Assembly (NCBI GenBank): GCA_002551355.1
Contig: NTHE01000010.1
Location: forward strand, 1-64,000
Length of the DNA stretch: 64,000 nt
Reading direction: 5' to 3'
Source of the DNA: Streptomyces sp. man185
GTDB lineage: Bacteria; Actinomycetota; Actinomycetes; Streptomycetales; Streptomycetaceae
Each line of letters starts with the position of its first letter. The stretch's first letter is position 1. The position numbers and the translations under genes were made by a program. A model generated the notes under the pieces. That model ran no database searches, had not been told where the DNA came from, and was given only the letters and a program-made list of their open reading frames with translations. Below are positions 30,719 to 39,923 of the stretch, piece by piece.

Positions 30719-32298
30719 TGTTCCTCCGTCTTCTCCCGGTCGCGCAGCTCGCGCCGGAGGATCTTGCCGGAGGCGGCCCGGGGCACCGCGTCGATGAACT
30801 CGGCCCGCCGCACCTTCTTGTACGGGGAGACGCGTTCGGCGACGTACGCCATGACGTCGTCCTCCGTCAGCCCGTCCGCCGCCGGACCCCGGACCAGGAA
30901 CGCCTTCGGGACCTCGTTGCCCTCCGCGTCGTACACCCCGATCACCGCCGCGTCCGCGACCTGCTCGTGGGTCAGCAGCAGGGCCTCCAGCTCGGCGGGG
31001 GCCACCTGGTAACCCTTGTACTTGATCAGCTCCTTGACCCGGTCGACGACATACAGCCAGCCGTCCCCGTCCGTCCGGCCCACGTCGCCCGTGTGCACCC
31101 AGCCGTCGGGGTCGATCATGTCGGCGGTGGCGTCGGGGCGGCCCAGGTAGCCCTTCATCACCTGCGGGCCCCGGATGAGGATCTCGCCGTCCGTCCCCGG
31201 CTCCGCGTCCTTCGCCGGGTCCTCCAGGGACACGATCCGCATCTCGGTGCCCGGCAACAGCTTGCCGACCGTGCCCGGCGGCGGCTGCTCGACGGAGAGC
31301 GGCACCACGTGCGTCCCCGGCGACAGCTCCGTCATTCCGTACGCCTGCCGCACCGGCGGCACCCCGAGGCGCGCCGAACACGCCGCCGCCAGGTCGGCGT
31401 CGAGCGGGGCGGCGGCGCTGACGATGTACTGGAGCGAGGAGAGGTCGTACTCCCCCACCAGCGGGTGCTTCGCCAGCGCCAGCACGATCGGCGGGGCCAC
31501 GTACAGGCCGGAGATGCGGTGCGTCTGGATGGCCTCCAGGAACTGCGCCAGGTCGAAGCGGGGCAGCACGACGACCGTCGAGCCGCAGCGCAGAGGGACG
31601 TTCATGAGGGCGGTGAGCCCGTAGATGTGGAAGAACGGGAGGACGGCCAGGATGCGGTCGCCCTCGCCCATGGGGATGAACGGTCTCAGCTGCTCCAGGT
31701 TGGTCGCGATGGAGCGGTGCGTCAGCATCACGCCTTTGGGGGTGCCCGTCGTGCCGGAGCTGTACGGGAGGGCGGCGACGTCCTCGCCGGGGTCGATCGT
31801 GATCTCCGGTTCGGGGGCGGTGGAGGACAGCATGTCCAGGATCGAGGTGTGGCCCTCGGCCTGGTCGCAGACGTAGATCTCCCGTACGCCGCCGGTCAGT
31901 TCGGCCGCGCGGCGGGCCGTGGCCAGGAGCGGGGAGACCGTGACGATCCACTGCGCCCCGCTGTCGGCGAGCTGCTTGGCGAACTCCTCGGGCGTGGCCA
32001 GTGGGTGGACCGTGGTGACGGAGGCCCCGGCGCGGGTGGCCCCGTAGAAGACGGCGGGGTAGGCGATGGTGTTCGGGCTGTGCAGGGCCAGGACGTCGCC
32101 CTTCCGGAGCCCCGCCTCGGCCAGCGCGGCGGCGATGCGCCGGTGGAAGCCGTCGAGCTGGGCGTACGTGAGGGAGCTGCCGTTCGTCCCGTCGATCAGG
32201 GCGACGGTGTCACCGAACCCGGCGGCCCCGCCGAGGACCGCGTCGTGGATGGGCGTGTCGAGGGCCGGTACGTCTGCGTACTCGCTGCGGAACACCAT
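30715..32298 (-). CDS. Acyl-CoA synthetase (4-coumarate--CoA ligase family)
   Basis: This 527-residue adenylate-forming enzyme converts a carboxylic acid, ATP and CoA to the acyl-CoA. The P-loop is YSSGTTGTPKGV (about 180-191), the A5 motif YGMTE (about 319-323), TGD and the hinge DRVKELIKYKG lie near 405-440, and the catalytic Lys is in PRAASGKILRREL near the C-terminus. The length is usual for the family. It would activate the substrate of the pathway, as AtuH is proposed to do for terpenoid acids. It is separated from the acyl-CoA dehydrogenase gene by 144 bases and overlaps the hydratase gene. Confidence 0.9.
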   Translation of the reverse strand: MVFRSEYADVPALDTPIHDAVLGGAAGFGDTVALIDGTNGSSLTYAQLDGFHRRIAAALAEAGLRKGDVLALHSPNTIAYPAVFYGATRAGASVTTVHPLATPEEFAKQLADSGAQWIVTVSPLLATARRAAELTGGVREIYVCDQAEGHTSILDMLSSTAPEPEITIDPGEDVAALPYSSGTTGTPKGVMLTHRSIATNLEQLRPFIPMGEGDRILAVLPFFHIYGLTALMNVPLRCGSTVVVLPRFDLAQFLEAIQTHRISGLYVAPPIVLALAKHPLVGEYDLSSLQYIVSAAAPLDADLAAACSARLGVPPVRQAYGMTELSPGTHVVPLSVEQPPPGTVGKLLPGTEMRIVSLEDPAKDAEPGTDGEILIRGPQVMKGYLGRPDATADMIDPDGWVHTGDVGRTDGDGWLYVVDRVKELIKYKGYQVAPAELEALLLTHEQVADAAVIGVYDAEGNEVPKAFLVRGPAADGLTEDDVMAYVAERVSPYKKVRRAEFIDAVPRAASGKILRRELRDREKTEEQ

Positions 32299-32442
32299 GG
32301 CGGTCCCCTGTCGTCGCGGTGGACCGCGCCGCCCGGGTGGCGGCGCGGGACGCCGTGCGGGTGTGGAGGGTCAGAATCACCCCTGTGGGGGAGGTACGGG
32401 GAGGGGTCGGACGCGTTTCTCTCCGGCCGGGGCGGGCCCGGG

Positions 32443-33612
32443 CTAGTACGACTTCGGCAGGCCCAGCGACTGGTGCGAGACGTAGTTGAGGATCATCTCC
32501 CGGCTGACCGGGGCGATCCGGGCCACCCGCGACGCGGTGATCAGCGACGCGAGACCGTACTCGCGGGTGAGGCCGTTGCCGCCGAGCGTATGGACCGCCT
32601 GGTCGACGGCCTTCACGCAGGCCTCGCCCGCCGCGTACTTCGCCATGTTGGCCGCCTCGCCCGCCCCGATGTCGTCGCCGTCGTCGTAGAGCCGGGCCGC
32701 CTTCTGCATCATCAGCCGCGACAGCTCCAGGTCGATGTGCGCGGTGGCGAGCGGGTGCGCGATGGCCTGGTGGGAGCCGATCGGGGCCTTCCAGACCTGG
32801 CGGGTACGGGCGTACTCCACGGCCTTGGAGAGCGCGAAGCGGCCCATGCCGATGCCGAAGGCGGCCGTCATGATCCGCTCGGGGTTGAGTCCGGCGAAGA
32901 GCTGGAGGAGACCCGCGTCCTCGTCGCCCACCAGCGCGTCCGCCGGCAGCCGCACGTCGTCCAGGACCAGCTCGAACTGCTTCTCGGGGGCGTGGAGTTC
33001 CATGTCGATCTGGTTGCGGCCGAACCCGGGAGACTCGCGCGGGACGATGAACAGGCAGGGCTTCAGCTTGCCGGAGCGGGCGTCCTCGGTGCGGCCGACG
33101 ATCAGGGTGGCGTCGGCTATGTCGACGCCGGAGACGAAGACCTTGCGGCCGGTGAGCAGCCAGTCGTCGCCGTCCCGGCGGGCGGTGGTGGTGATGCGGT
33201 GGGAGTTGGAGCCGGCGTCCGGCTCGGTGATGCCGAAGGCCATGGTGAGGCTGCCGTCGGCGAGGCCCGGCAGCCATGTCCGCTTCTGCTCCTGAGTGCC
33301 GAAGCGGGCGATGACCGTGCCGCAGATCGCGGGCGACACGATCATCATCAGGAGCGGCGAGCCGGCTGCCCCCAATTCCTCCAGGACGATGGAGAGTTCG
33401 GCCATGCCGCCGTCTCCACCGCCGTACTCCTCGGGAAGGTTCACGCCGAGGTAGCCGAGCTTGGCGGCCTCCGCCCACAGTTCGTCGGTGTGGTTGCCCT
33501 CGCGGATGACGGTGGTCATGTAGTCGCGCCCGTACCGCTTCCCGAGGGCGGCGACGGCTGCGCGCAGGGCCTGGTGCTCTTCGGTTTCGAGGACGGTGCG
33601 TGCGGTGCTCAT
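32443..33612 (-). CDS. Acyl-CoA dehydrogenase
   Basis: The 389-residue FAD enzyme introduces the alpha-beta double bond into an acyl-CoA. Family blocks visible are AFGITEPDAGSN (about 145-156, FAD/substrate site), the ERIMTAAFGIGMGRFAL helix, and GGNGLTREYGLASLITASRVARI near residue 350-372, where the late catalytic Glu region lies. Its ATG overlaps the stop of the carboxylase alpha gene (ATGA). In pathway terms it precedes the carboxylase, comparable to AtuD (citronellyl-CoA) or LiuA (isovaleryl-CoA). Confidence 0.92.
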   Translation of the reverse strand: MSTARTVLETEEHQALRAAVAALGKRYGRDYMTTVIREGNHTDELWAEAAKLGYLGVNLPEEYGGGDGGMAELSIVLEELGAAGSPLLMMIVSPAICGTVIARFGTQEQKRTWLPGLADGSLTMAFGITEPDAGSNSHRITTTARRDGDDWLLTGRKVFVSGVDIADATLIVGRTEDARSGKLKPCLFIVPRESPGFGRNQIDMELHAPEKQFELVLDDVRLPADALVGDEDAGLLQLFAGLNPERIMTAAFGIGMGRFALSKAVEYARTRQVWKAPIGSHQAIAHPLATAHIDLELSRLMMQKAARLYDDGDDIGAGEAANMAKYAAGEACVKAVDQAVHTLGGNGLTREYGLASLITASRVARIAPVSREMILNYVSHQSLGLPKSY

Positions 33613-35609
33613 GCGGTCTCCTCCGGTACGGGGATGGCGGCCGGGTCCTCCTGGACCACGGCGAGCAGCGCGCCGACCTCGACCTGGTGGCCGGGGGCGG
33701 CGTGCAGGGCGGTGAGGGTGCCGGAGGCGGGCGCGAGGATGCGGTGCTCCATCTTCATCGCCTCCAGCCAGATCAACGGCTGCCCGGCCTCGACGGGGGC
33801 CCCGGCGGTCAGGCCCTCCGCGAGGCGGACGACGGTGCCGGGCATCGGGGCGAGCAGGGAGCCGGGTGCGGTGTGCGTGGCGGGGTCGGTGAAGCGGGGC
33901 AGGGCGGTGAAGGTGTACGAGGCGTCGGCGGCGTCCACGTAGACCCGGTCGCGCTCGGCCTTGACGGCGAAGTTCCGCGCTACGCCGTCGACTTCCAGGG
34001 TGACGCGGTCCGGCGTGGCGGCCAGGACCCGGGTGCCCGGGGCCTCGTACGGCTCCGGGACTCCGGTGCGCGGGGTGCGGTAGGCGACCTCGTGCTCGGT
34101 GCCGTCGGGTTCGCCGCGGTAGCGCTTGCGCTGGGGCTGCGAGGGCACGTTGCGCCAGGCCCCGAAGCGGATGGGGGCGGGCCCCCCGGCCGGGACGGGG
34201 CGGACGGCTTCCGCGAGGGCGGCGGCGAGGGCGGCGGTGCCGGGGTCACCGGCTCCCGGGGCGGTCAGGCCGGCCAGGTGCCGGTCGTAGAACCCGGTGT
34301 CCAGGCGGGCCGCCGCGAAGTCCGGGTGGCGCAGCGACCGTACGAGCAGGTCGCGGTTGGTCACCGGGCCGTGGATCCGGGCCCGTTCCAGCGCGCGGGC
34401 GAGCAGCCGGAGGGCCTCGGTGCGGGTCGGGGCGTGGGCGATCACCTTGGCGATCATCGGGTCGTAGTGCACGCCGATGGTGTCGCCGCCGGTGTACCCG
34501 GTGTCCAGGCGCAGGCCCGGGGCGTCCGGCACCTGAAGTGCGTACAGCGCGCCGGTCTGCGGCTGCCAGTCGCGGGCCGGGTCCTCGGCGTACAGCCGGG
34601 CCTCCACCGCGTGGCCGGACGGCTGCGGGGGCTCGGGGGCCGGCAGCGGCTCGCCCTCCGCGACCCGCAGTTGCAGGGCGACCAGGTCGAGCCCGAACAC
34701 GGCTTCGGTAACCGGGTGTTCGACCTGGAGGCGGGTGTTCATCTCCAGGAAGTACGGGCGGCCCTCGGCGGAGACCAGGAACTCCACGGTGCCCGCACCC
34801 CGGTAGTCCACGGCACGGGCCGCCGCCACGGCCGCGTCGTGGAGCCGGGTGCGCAGGGCGTCGTCCAGACCGGGGGCCGGAGCCTCCTCGATGACCTTCT
34901 GGTGGCGGCGCTGGAGCGAGCAGTCCCGGGTGCCGAGCGCCCACACGGTGCCGTGCGCGTCCGCCATCACCTGGACCTCGACGTGCCGCCCGCGCTCCAC
35001 GTACGGCTCGGCGAAGACCTCGCCGTCCCCGAAGGCGGACGCGGCCTCGGCCGCCGCTGCCAGCAGCTCGGCAGGCAGAGAGCCGAGTTCGCGGACGATC
35101 CGCATCCCGCGCCCGCCGCCGCCCGCCGCCGCCTTCAGCAGCAGCGGCAGATCGTCCTCTCCGGCCGTCGCCGGGTCCACGGGGGCCAGCAGCGGTACCC
35201 CGGCCCCGGCCATCAGCTCCTTGGCCCGGGTCTTGGACGCCATCAGCTCGACGGCCTTCACCGGCGGCCCCACCCACACGAGCCCCGCGTCCTGCACGGC
35301 GGCGGCGAAGGCGGCGTTCTCGGAGAGGAAGCCGTAGCCGGGGTGCACGGCGTCCGCCCCGGCGGCCAGGGCGGCGGCCACGACGAGGTCGCCGCGCAGA
35401 TAGGTGTCGGCGGGAGCCGCGCCCGGGAGCCGTACGGCCAGGTCCGCCTCGCGTACGTGCAGGGCGTCGGCGTCCGCGTCGGAGTACACGGCGACCGTGG
35501 TGATGCCCAGGTCGCGGCAGGTGCGGAAGATCCGGCAGGCGATCTCGCCCCGGTTGGCGACGAGCAACGTGGTGATGGTCATCCGGGCCCCATCGTTAGC
35601 GGTGGTCAT
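33609..35609 (-). CDS. Acyl-CoA carboxylase alpha subunit (biotin carboxylase + BCCP)
   Basis: The 666-residue subunit carboxylates its own biotin using ATP and bicarbonate. Biotin carboxylase covers about residues 10-455: NRGEIACRIFRTCR near the start, the glycine-rich ATP loop LLLKAAAGGGGRGMRIV, HVEVQVMAD, and EMNTRLQVEHPVTE. A linker domain follows, and the C-terminal biotinyl domain carries LEAMKMEH, whose Lys holds biotin. It pairs with the carboxyltransferase encoded immediately upstream in the operon. The ATG at 35609 has TGAGG ahead. A second Met (MTITTLLVANRG, 35582) is the alternative start and closer to typical N-termini. Confidence 0.93.
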   Translation of the reverse strand: MTTANDGARMTITTLLVANRGEIACRIFRTCRDLGITTVAVYSDADADALHVREADLAVRLPGAAPADTYLRGDLVVAAALAAGADAVHPGYGFLSENAAFAAAVQDAGLVWVGPPVKAVELMASKTRAKELMAGAGVPLLAPVDPATAGEDDLPLLLKAAAGGGGRGMRIVRELGSLPAELLAAAAEAASAFGDGEVFAEPYVERGRHVEVQVMADAHGTVWALGTRDCSLQRRHQKVIEEAPAPGLDDALRTRLHDAAVAAARAVDYRGAGTVEFLVSAEGRPYFLEMNTRLQVEHPVTEAVFGLDLVALQLRVAEGEPLPAPEPPQPSGHAVEARLYAEDPARDWQPQTGALYALQVPDAPGLRLDTGYTGGDTIGVHYDPMIAKVIAHAPTRTEALRLLARALERARIHGPVTNRDLLVRSLRHPDFAAARLDTGFYDRHLAGLTAPGAGDPGTAALAAALAEAVRPVPAGGPAPIRFGAWRNVPSQPQRKRYRGEPDGTEHEVAYRTPRTGVPEPYEAPGTRVLAATPDRVTLEVDGVARNFAVKAERDRVYVDAADASYTFTALPRFTDPATHTAPGSLLAPMPGTVVRLAEGLTAGAPVEAGQPLIWLEAMKMEHRILAPASGTLTALHAAPGHQVEVGALLAVVQEDPAAIPVPEETA

Positions 35610-35616
35610 CTGGGCC

Positions 35617-37215
35617 TCACATCCGGAAGACGCCGAAGCCGCCACGGGCGCCCTCGACCGGTGCGGTGTGGATCGCGGACAGGCACATCCCGAGGACGGT
35701 CCGGGTGTCGCGCGGGTCGATGACCCCGTCGTCGTACAGCCGCCCGGACAGGAACATCGGCAGCGACTCCGCCTCGATCTGCTGCTCGACCATGGCGCGC
35801 AGTCCGGCATCGGCCTCGTCGTCGTAAGGCTGCCCCTTCGCGGCGGCGGAGGCGCGGGCGACGATGGAGAGGACACCGGCGAGCTGCTGCGGCCCCATGA
35901 CGGCGGACTTGCTGCTCGGCCAGGCGAAGAGGAAGCGCGGGTCGTAGGCGCGGCCGCACATGCCGTAGTGCCCGGCCCCGTAGGACGCGCCCATCAGGAC
36001 CGACAGGTGCGGGACCTTCGAGTTGGCGACCGCGTTGATCATCATCGCGCCGTGCTTGATGATGCCGCCCTGCTCGTACTCCTTGCCGACCATGTAGCCG
36101 GTGGTGTTGTGGAGGAAGAGCAGCGGAATGTCACGCTGGTTGGCGAGCTGGATGAACTGGGCGGCCTTCTGCGACTCCTCGCTGAACAGCACCCCCTGCG
36201 CGTTGGCGAGGATGCCGACCGGGTAGCCGTGCAGCCGCGCCCACCCGGTGACCAGGCTCGTCCCGTACAGCGGCTTGAACGGGTCAAAGTCCGAGCCGTC
36301 GACCAGGCGGGCGATCACCTCGCGCGGGTCGAACGGGGCCTTGAGGTCGCCCGGCACGATGCCGAGCAGCTCGTCCTCGTCGTACTTCGGCGGCTCGGCG
36401 GGGCCCGGATCGGTGTGCGCCTTGCGCCAGTTGAGCCGGGCGACGATCCGCCGGGCCTGACGGATCGCGTCGTGCTCGTCGACGGCGAAGTGGTCGGCGA
36501 GCCCGGAGGTGCGGGCGTGCATCTCTGCCCCGCCGAGGGACTCGTCGTCGCTCTCCTCGCCGGTGGCCATCTTCACCAGGGGCGGTCCGCCGAGGAAGAC
36601 CTTGGACTGCTCCTTGATCATGACGGTGTGGTCGGACATGCCGGGGACGTACGCGCCTCCGGCGGTGGAGTTGCCGAACACGACGGCCACGGTGGGGATT
36701 CCTGCGGCGGAGAGCCGGGTGATGTCGCGGAAGAGGGCCCCGCCGGGGATGAAGATCTCCTTCTGGGACGGCAGGTCCGCGCCGCCCGACTCCACCAGGC
36801 TGATGGCAGGGAGCCGGTTGGCGAAGGCGATCTCGTTGGCGCGCAGGGCCTTCTTCAGCGTCCAGGGGTTCGACGCCCCGCCGCGCACGGTCGGGTCGTT
36901 GGCGGTGATCAGGCACTCGACGCCCGCGACCACTCCGATCCCGGTGACGAGCGAGGCCCCGACCGCATAGTCGCTGCCCCAGGCCGCCAGCGGTGACAGC
37001 TCCAGGAACGGGGTGTCGGGGTCGACGAGCAGCTCGATCCGCTCGCGGGCCGGGAGCTTGCCGCGCCCCCGGTGCCGGGTCACGTACTTCTCGCCGCCGC
37101 CCGCGAGCGCCTTGGCGTGCTCGGCCTCCAGCCCGGCGAGCTTCTCCAGCATGGTGGCCCGATGCGCCGCGTATTCGGGTCCGTTGGTGTCCAGCGTGGT
37201 GGGCAGGACGGTCAT
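35617..37215 (-). CDS. Acyl-CoA carboxylase beta subunit (carboxyltransferase)
   Basis: This 532-residue carboxyltransferase transfers CO2 from biotin to an acyl-CoA. It has two crotonase-like halves: [19 protein letters not shown] and VESGGADLP in the N-half, and [27 protein letters not shown]-like residues (about 368-392, here GAMM) and [21 protein letters not shown] in the C-half. The pattern resembles methylcrotonyl- and geranyl-CoA carboxylases more than the acetyl/propionyl enzymes. With the alpha subunit it forms a complete carboxylase. Its ATG overlaps the stop of the AtuA-like gene, so the three genes are co-translated. Confidence 0.92.
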   Translation of the reverse strand: [532 protein letters not shown]

Positions 37216-38945
37216 GCGGTCACCTCCGGGAGGGGGACGTCCGCCAGCAGCGGTACGGGGACGGTCAGCCACCGGGACCGCAGCCACTCCCCCAGCGCCT
37301 TGGCCTGCGGGTCGAACCGGGCCTGGGCGGCGACGCCTTCGCCCAGGAGGCCGTGCACGGTGAAGTTCAGGGCGCGGAGGTTCGGCAGGACATGACGGAC
37401 AACGGTCAGCGCGGCTGTCTCCGGCAGGAGTTCCTTCAGCCGCTCCACGGTCAGCTCGTGCGCGAGCCACCGCCAGGCGTCGTCGTCACGCACCCATACG
37501 CCGACGTTGGCGTCACCGCCCTTGTCGCCGCTGCGAGCGCCCGCGATCAGGCCGAGGGGGGCGCGGCGGGTGGGCGTGAGGGGATACGGGTCGGGGAGCG
37601 GAGGTCCGTCGGCTTCCACCAACTCCTGCGTGCGGATCGGTGGTTCCATGACCTGTCGGGTCCCGTCCGGCAGCACGGCGGTGTGCTCGACCTCCCCCGC
37701 CGGCACGTGGATCGCCTCGAACACCCCGTAGGGCGCGCCCTTTCCGGGCGGGGCGGTGACATGGAAGCCCGGGTAGCCGGCGAGGGCCAGTTCCACGGCA
37801 GCCCCGGAGACGGCCCGGCCGACCGCTTCGGCATCCGGGTCGCGGACGACGAGCCGGAGCAGGGCGCTCGCCCGCTCCTCGGTGTCGGCGTCGGTGTGGT
37901 CGGTACGGGCCAGCTCCCAGCGCACCTCGGCGGGCGGGCGGCCGCCGCCCCGCTCCAGAGCGTCGGCGAACTGGTCCTTCACCAGGCCGGCCTTGGCCTC
38001 GATGTCGAGGCCGGTGAGGACGAAGACGACCTCGTTGCGCCAGCCCCCGAGCCGGGTGAGCCCGGCCTTGAGGGTGGGCGGCGGGGCCTCGCCGCGTACG
38101 CCGTCGATGCGGACCCGGTCGGGCCCGTCCTCGCTGAGCCGCACGGTGTCGAGGCGGGCGGTCACGTCGGGGCCCGCGTACCGGGATCCGCCGGTCTCGT
38201 AGAGGAGTTGGGCGGTGACGGTGGAGAGATCGACGACCCCGCCCGTACCGTCGTGCTTCGTGATGACGGACGACCCGTCGGGGTGGATCTCGGCGAGCGG
38301 GAAACCGGGGCGGCGGAGGCGGCGGGGGTCGTGCTCGGCGAAGAAGGCGTAGTTCCCGCCGGTCGCCTGTGCGCCGCACTCCAGGACGTGCCCGGCGACC
38401 ACGGCCCCCGCGAGGGCGTCCAGGTCGTCCGGGCCCCACCCGAAGTGGGCGGCGGCCGGGCCGGTGACCAGGGCCGCGTCGGTGACCCGGCCGGTGACGA
38501 CGACATCGGCCCCGGCCCGCAGACAGGCGGCGATCCCGGAGCCGCCGAGGTAGGCGTTGGCGGTGAGAAAGCCGTCCGGGACGGGCAGGCTGTCGCCCTC
38601 GACGTGCGCGACGCGCACCGGCACGCCGACGGTGGCCGCCAACTTCCGTACCGCCTCCGCGAGTCCGGCCGGGTTGAGCCCGCCCGCGTTGGCGACGATC
38701 CTCACCCCGCGCTCGTGGGCGAGGCCGAGCCCTTCCTCCAACTGGCGCAGGAAGGTGGTGGCGTAGCCCTTCTGCGGGTCCTTGAGGCGGCTGCGGCCGA
38801 GGATGAGCATGGTCAGCTCGGCGAGGTAGTCGCCGGTGAGGACGTCGAGGGGGCCGTCGGCGAGCATCTCGCGCAGGGCGTCGAAGCGGTCGCCGTAGAA
38901 GCCGGACGCATTGCCGATGCGGAGGGGGGCGGGGGTGGTGCTCAT
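37212..38945 (-). CDS. AtuA-family (DUF1446) acyclic terpene utilisation-like protein
   Basis: The 577-residue protein belongs to the AtuA family, whose founding member is required for citronellol/geraniol use in Pseudomonas and whose reaction is unknown. The main domain (about 6-440) starts IGNASGFYGDRFDALREML and has LTGDYLAELTMLILGR and VVVTGRVTDAALVTGPAA. The C-terminal region (about 470-570) contains GARSGDKGGDANVGVW, the extra domain found in the longer members. It lies between a TIGR03084-type gene and the carboxylase beta gene with ATGA overlaps on both sides. The substrate of the cluster is not proven to be a terpenoid. Confidence 0.88.
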   Translation of the reverse strand: MSTTPAPLRIGNASGFYGDRFDALREMLADGPLDVLTGDYLAELTMLILGRSRLKDPQKGYATTFLRQLEEGLGLAHERGVRIVANAGGLNPAGLAEAVRKLAATVGVPVRVAHVEGDSLPVPDGFLTANAYLGGSGIAACLRAGADVVVTGRVTDAALVTGPAAAHFGWGPDDLDALAGAVVAGHVLECGAQATGGNYAFFAEHDPRRLRRPGFPLAEIHPDGSSVITKHDGTGGVVDLSTVTAQLLYETGGSRYAGPDVTARLDTVRLSEDGPDRVRIDGVRGEAPPPTLKAGLTRLGGWRNEVVFVLTGLDIEAKAGLVKDQFADALERGGGRPPAEVRWELARTDHTDADTEERASALLRLVVRDPDAEAVGRAVSGAAVELALAGYPGFHVTAPPGKGAPYGVFEAIHVPAGEVEHTAVLPDGTRQVMEPPIRTQELVEADGPPLPDPYPLTPTRRAPLGLIAGARSGDKGGDANVGVWVRDDDAWRWLAHELTVERLKELLPETAALTVVRHVLPNLRALNFTVHGLLGEGVAAQARFDPQAKALGEWLRSRWLTVPVPLLADVPLPEVTA

Positions 38946-39745
38946 CGGGCGTCCTGCTCGGCGCGGGGCAGGCGGCCCGGTCCGGGCGGTCCGGCGAAGG
39001 CCTGGGCGATGCCGAGCCACTGATCGGCATCGCGCCCCTCGGCGGTGACCGCGAGGTCGGAGCGGTGGGCGCGCTGGGTGACCAGGAGGCAGAAGTCGAG
39101 GAGCGGGCCGGTGATCCGCTGGGCGGCGTCCGGCGGCCCGTAGGCGATCAACTCGTCTTCCGGTAGGTGCAGTTCGACGCGGAACTCCTCCTCGGGCGCG
39201 GTGATCCCGCGTACTGCGTAGGCGTAGTTCCGGGCCCGTACGCCGATCCGCGCCACATGCCGCAGCCGGGCGGTGGGGGCCCGGGTCACCCCGAGCGCGT
39301 CGGCGACGTCCTGGCCGTGCGCCCAGGTCTCCATGAGCCGAGCGGTCGCCATGGAGGCGACGCTCATCGGCGGCCCGTACCAGGGGATCCGGGTGCCGTC
39401 CGGGGCGTCCCGCAGCACCTCGTCGAGCCGCTGCCGGCCCTCCCGCCAGCGGGCGAGCAGGGCTTCGGGGGCATGGGCGGCGACCAAGGCGTCGGCCGCC
39501 TCGTCGACGAAGGTCTCGGGGGCGGCCAGGGCCTTGGCCACCTCGTCGCCGAACCGGTCCGGCTCGGTGGCGGCCAGCAGCGCGACCTCGTCGGTCCAGC
39601 TGAGGTGGGCGATCTGGTGGGCGACGGTCCACCGCTCGGCGGGCGTCGGGCCGCGCCAGCCCGGTCCGTCCAACTCCTCCACCAGGGCGTCGAGTTCGCC
39701 GCTCTCCTCGCGCAGATCATCGATCACGGCTACGACAGCGGACAC
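38942..39745 (-). CDS. TIGR03084-family putative metal-binding protein
   Basis: This 267-residue protein is of the DinB/maleylpyruvate-isomerase fold group. TVAHQIAHLSWTDEVALLA gives the first His pair, MATARLMETWAHGQDVADALG the second, followed by a C-terminal SCP2-like part. Members of this subgroup are regularly placed beside AtuA-type genes, but the reaction is unknown. A mycothiol-dependent or metal-dependent step is possible. It is the first gene of the cluster. The GTG at 39745 has GAGGGGA ahead, and its ATGA-type stop overlaps the AtuA-like gene. The dyad operator lies about 60 bases upstream. Confidence 0.8.
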   Translation of the reverse strand: MSAVVAVIDDLREESGELDALVEELDGPGWRGPTPAERWTVAHQIAHLSWTDEVALLAATEPDRFGDEVAKALAAPETFVDEAADALVAAHAPEALLARWREGRQRLDEVLRDAPDGTRIPWYGPPMSVASMATARLMETWAHGQDVADALGVTRAPTARLRHVARIGVRARNYAYAVRGITAPEEEFRVELHLPEDELIAYGPPDAAQRITGPLLDFCLLVTQRAHRSDLAVTAEGRDADQWLGIAQAFAGPPGPGRLPRAEQDAR

Positions 39746-39803
39746 GGGCGCTCCCCTCGGGACCGGGTGTGGTGCCCAGGAGCATGGCAGCGCGCCAGGA
39801 AAC

Positions 39804-39825
39804 AATCAAGCACGCTTGCATGATT
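39804..39825 (-). promoter_or_regulatory. 22-bp dyad operator upstream of the catabolic cluster
   Basis: AATCAAGCACG (39804-39814) and CTTGCATGATT (39815-39825) are near-perfect inverted repeats, with 9 of 11 positions paired. The site lies in the only promoter-sized gap of the 10-kb cluster and is the likely target of the TetR protein encoded at the far end. Confidence 0.6.
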
Positions 39826-39923
39826 TTCTGCCCGGGGTGTGCGGGGTGTCCCGTGTGCGGGGCGTCGGGGTGCGTGCGGGGGTGTCCGGGGCGACGCCCG
39901 TCGCGCCACCCCGGCCGCCCCCG

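Noticed and set aside
30967..33942. 991-codon plus-strand open frame opposite the ligase and dehydrogenase genes
   Set aside because: Low-complexity composition, no start signals and no family; shadow of strongly biased minus-strand genes.
36993..39023. Long plus-strand frame opposite the AtuA-like gene
   Set aside because: Same antisense pattern; the minus-strand gene has full family motifs and ATGA coupling.
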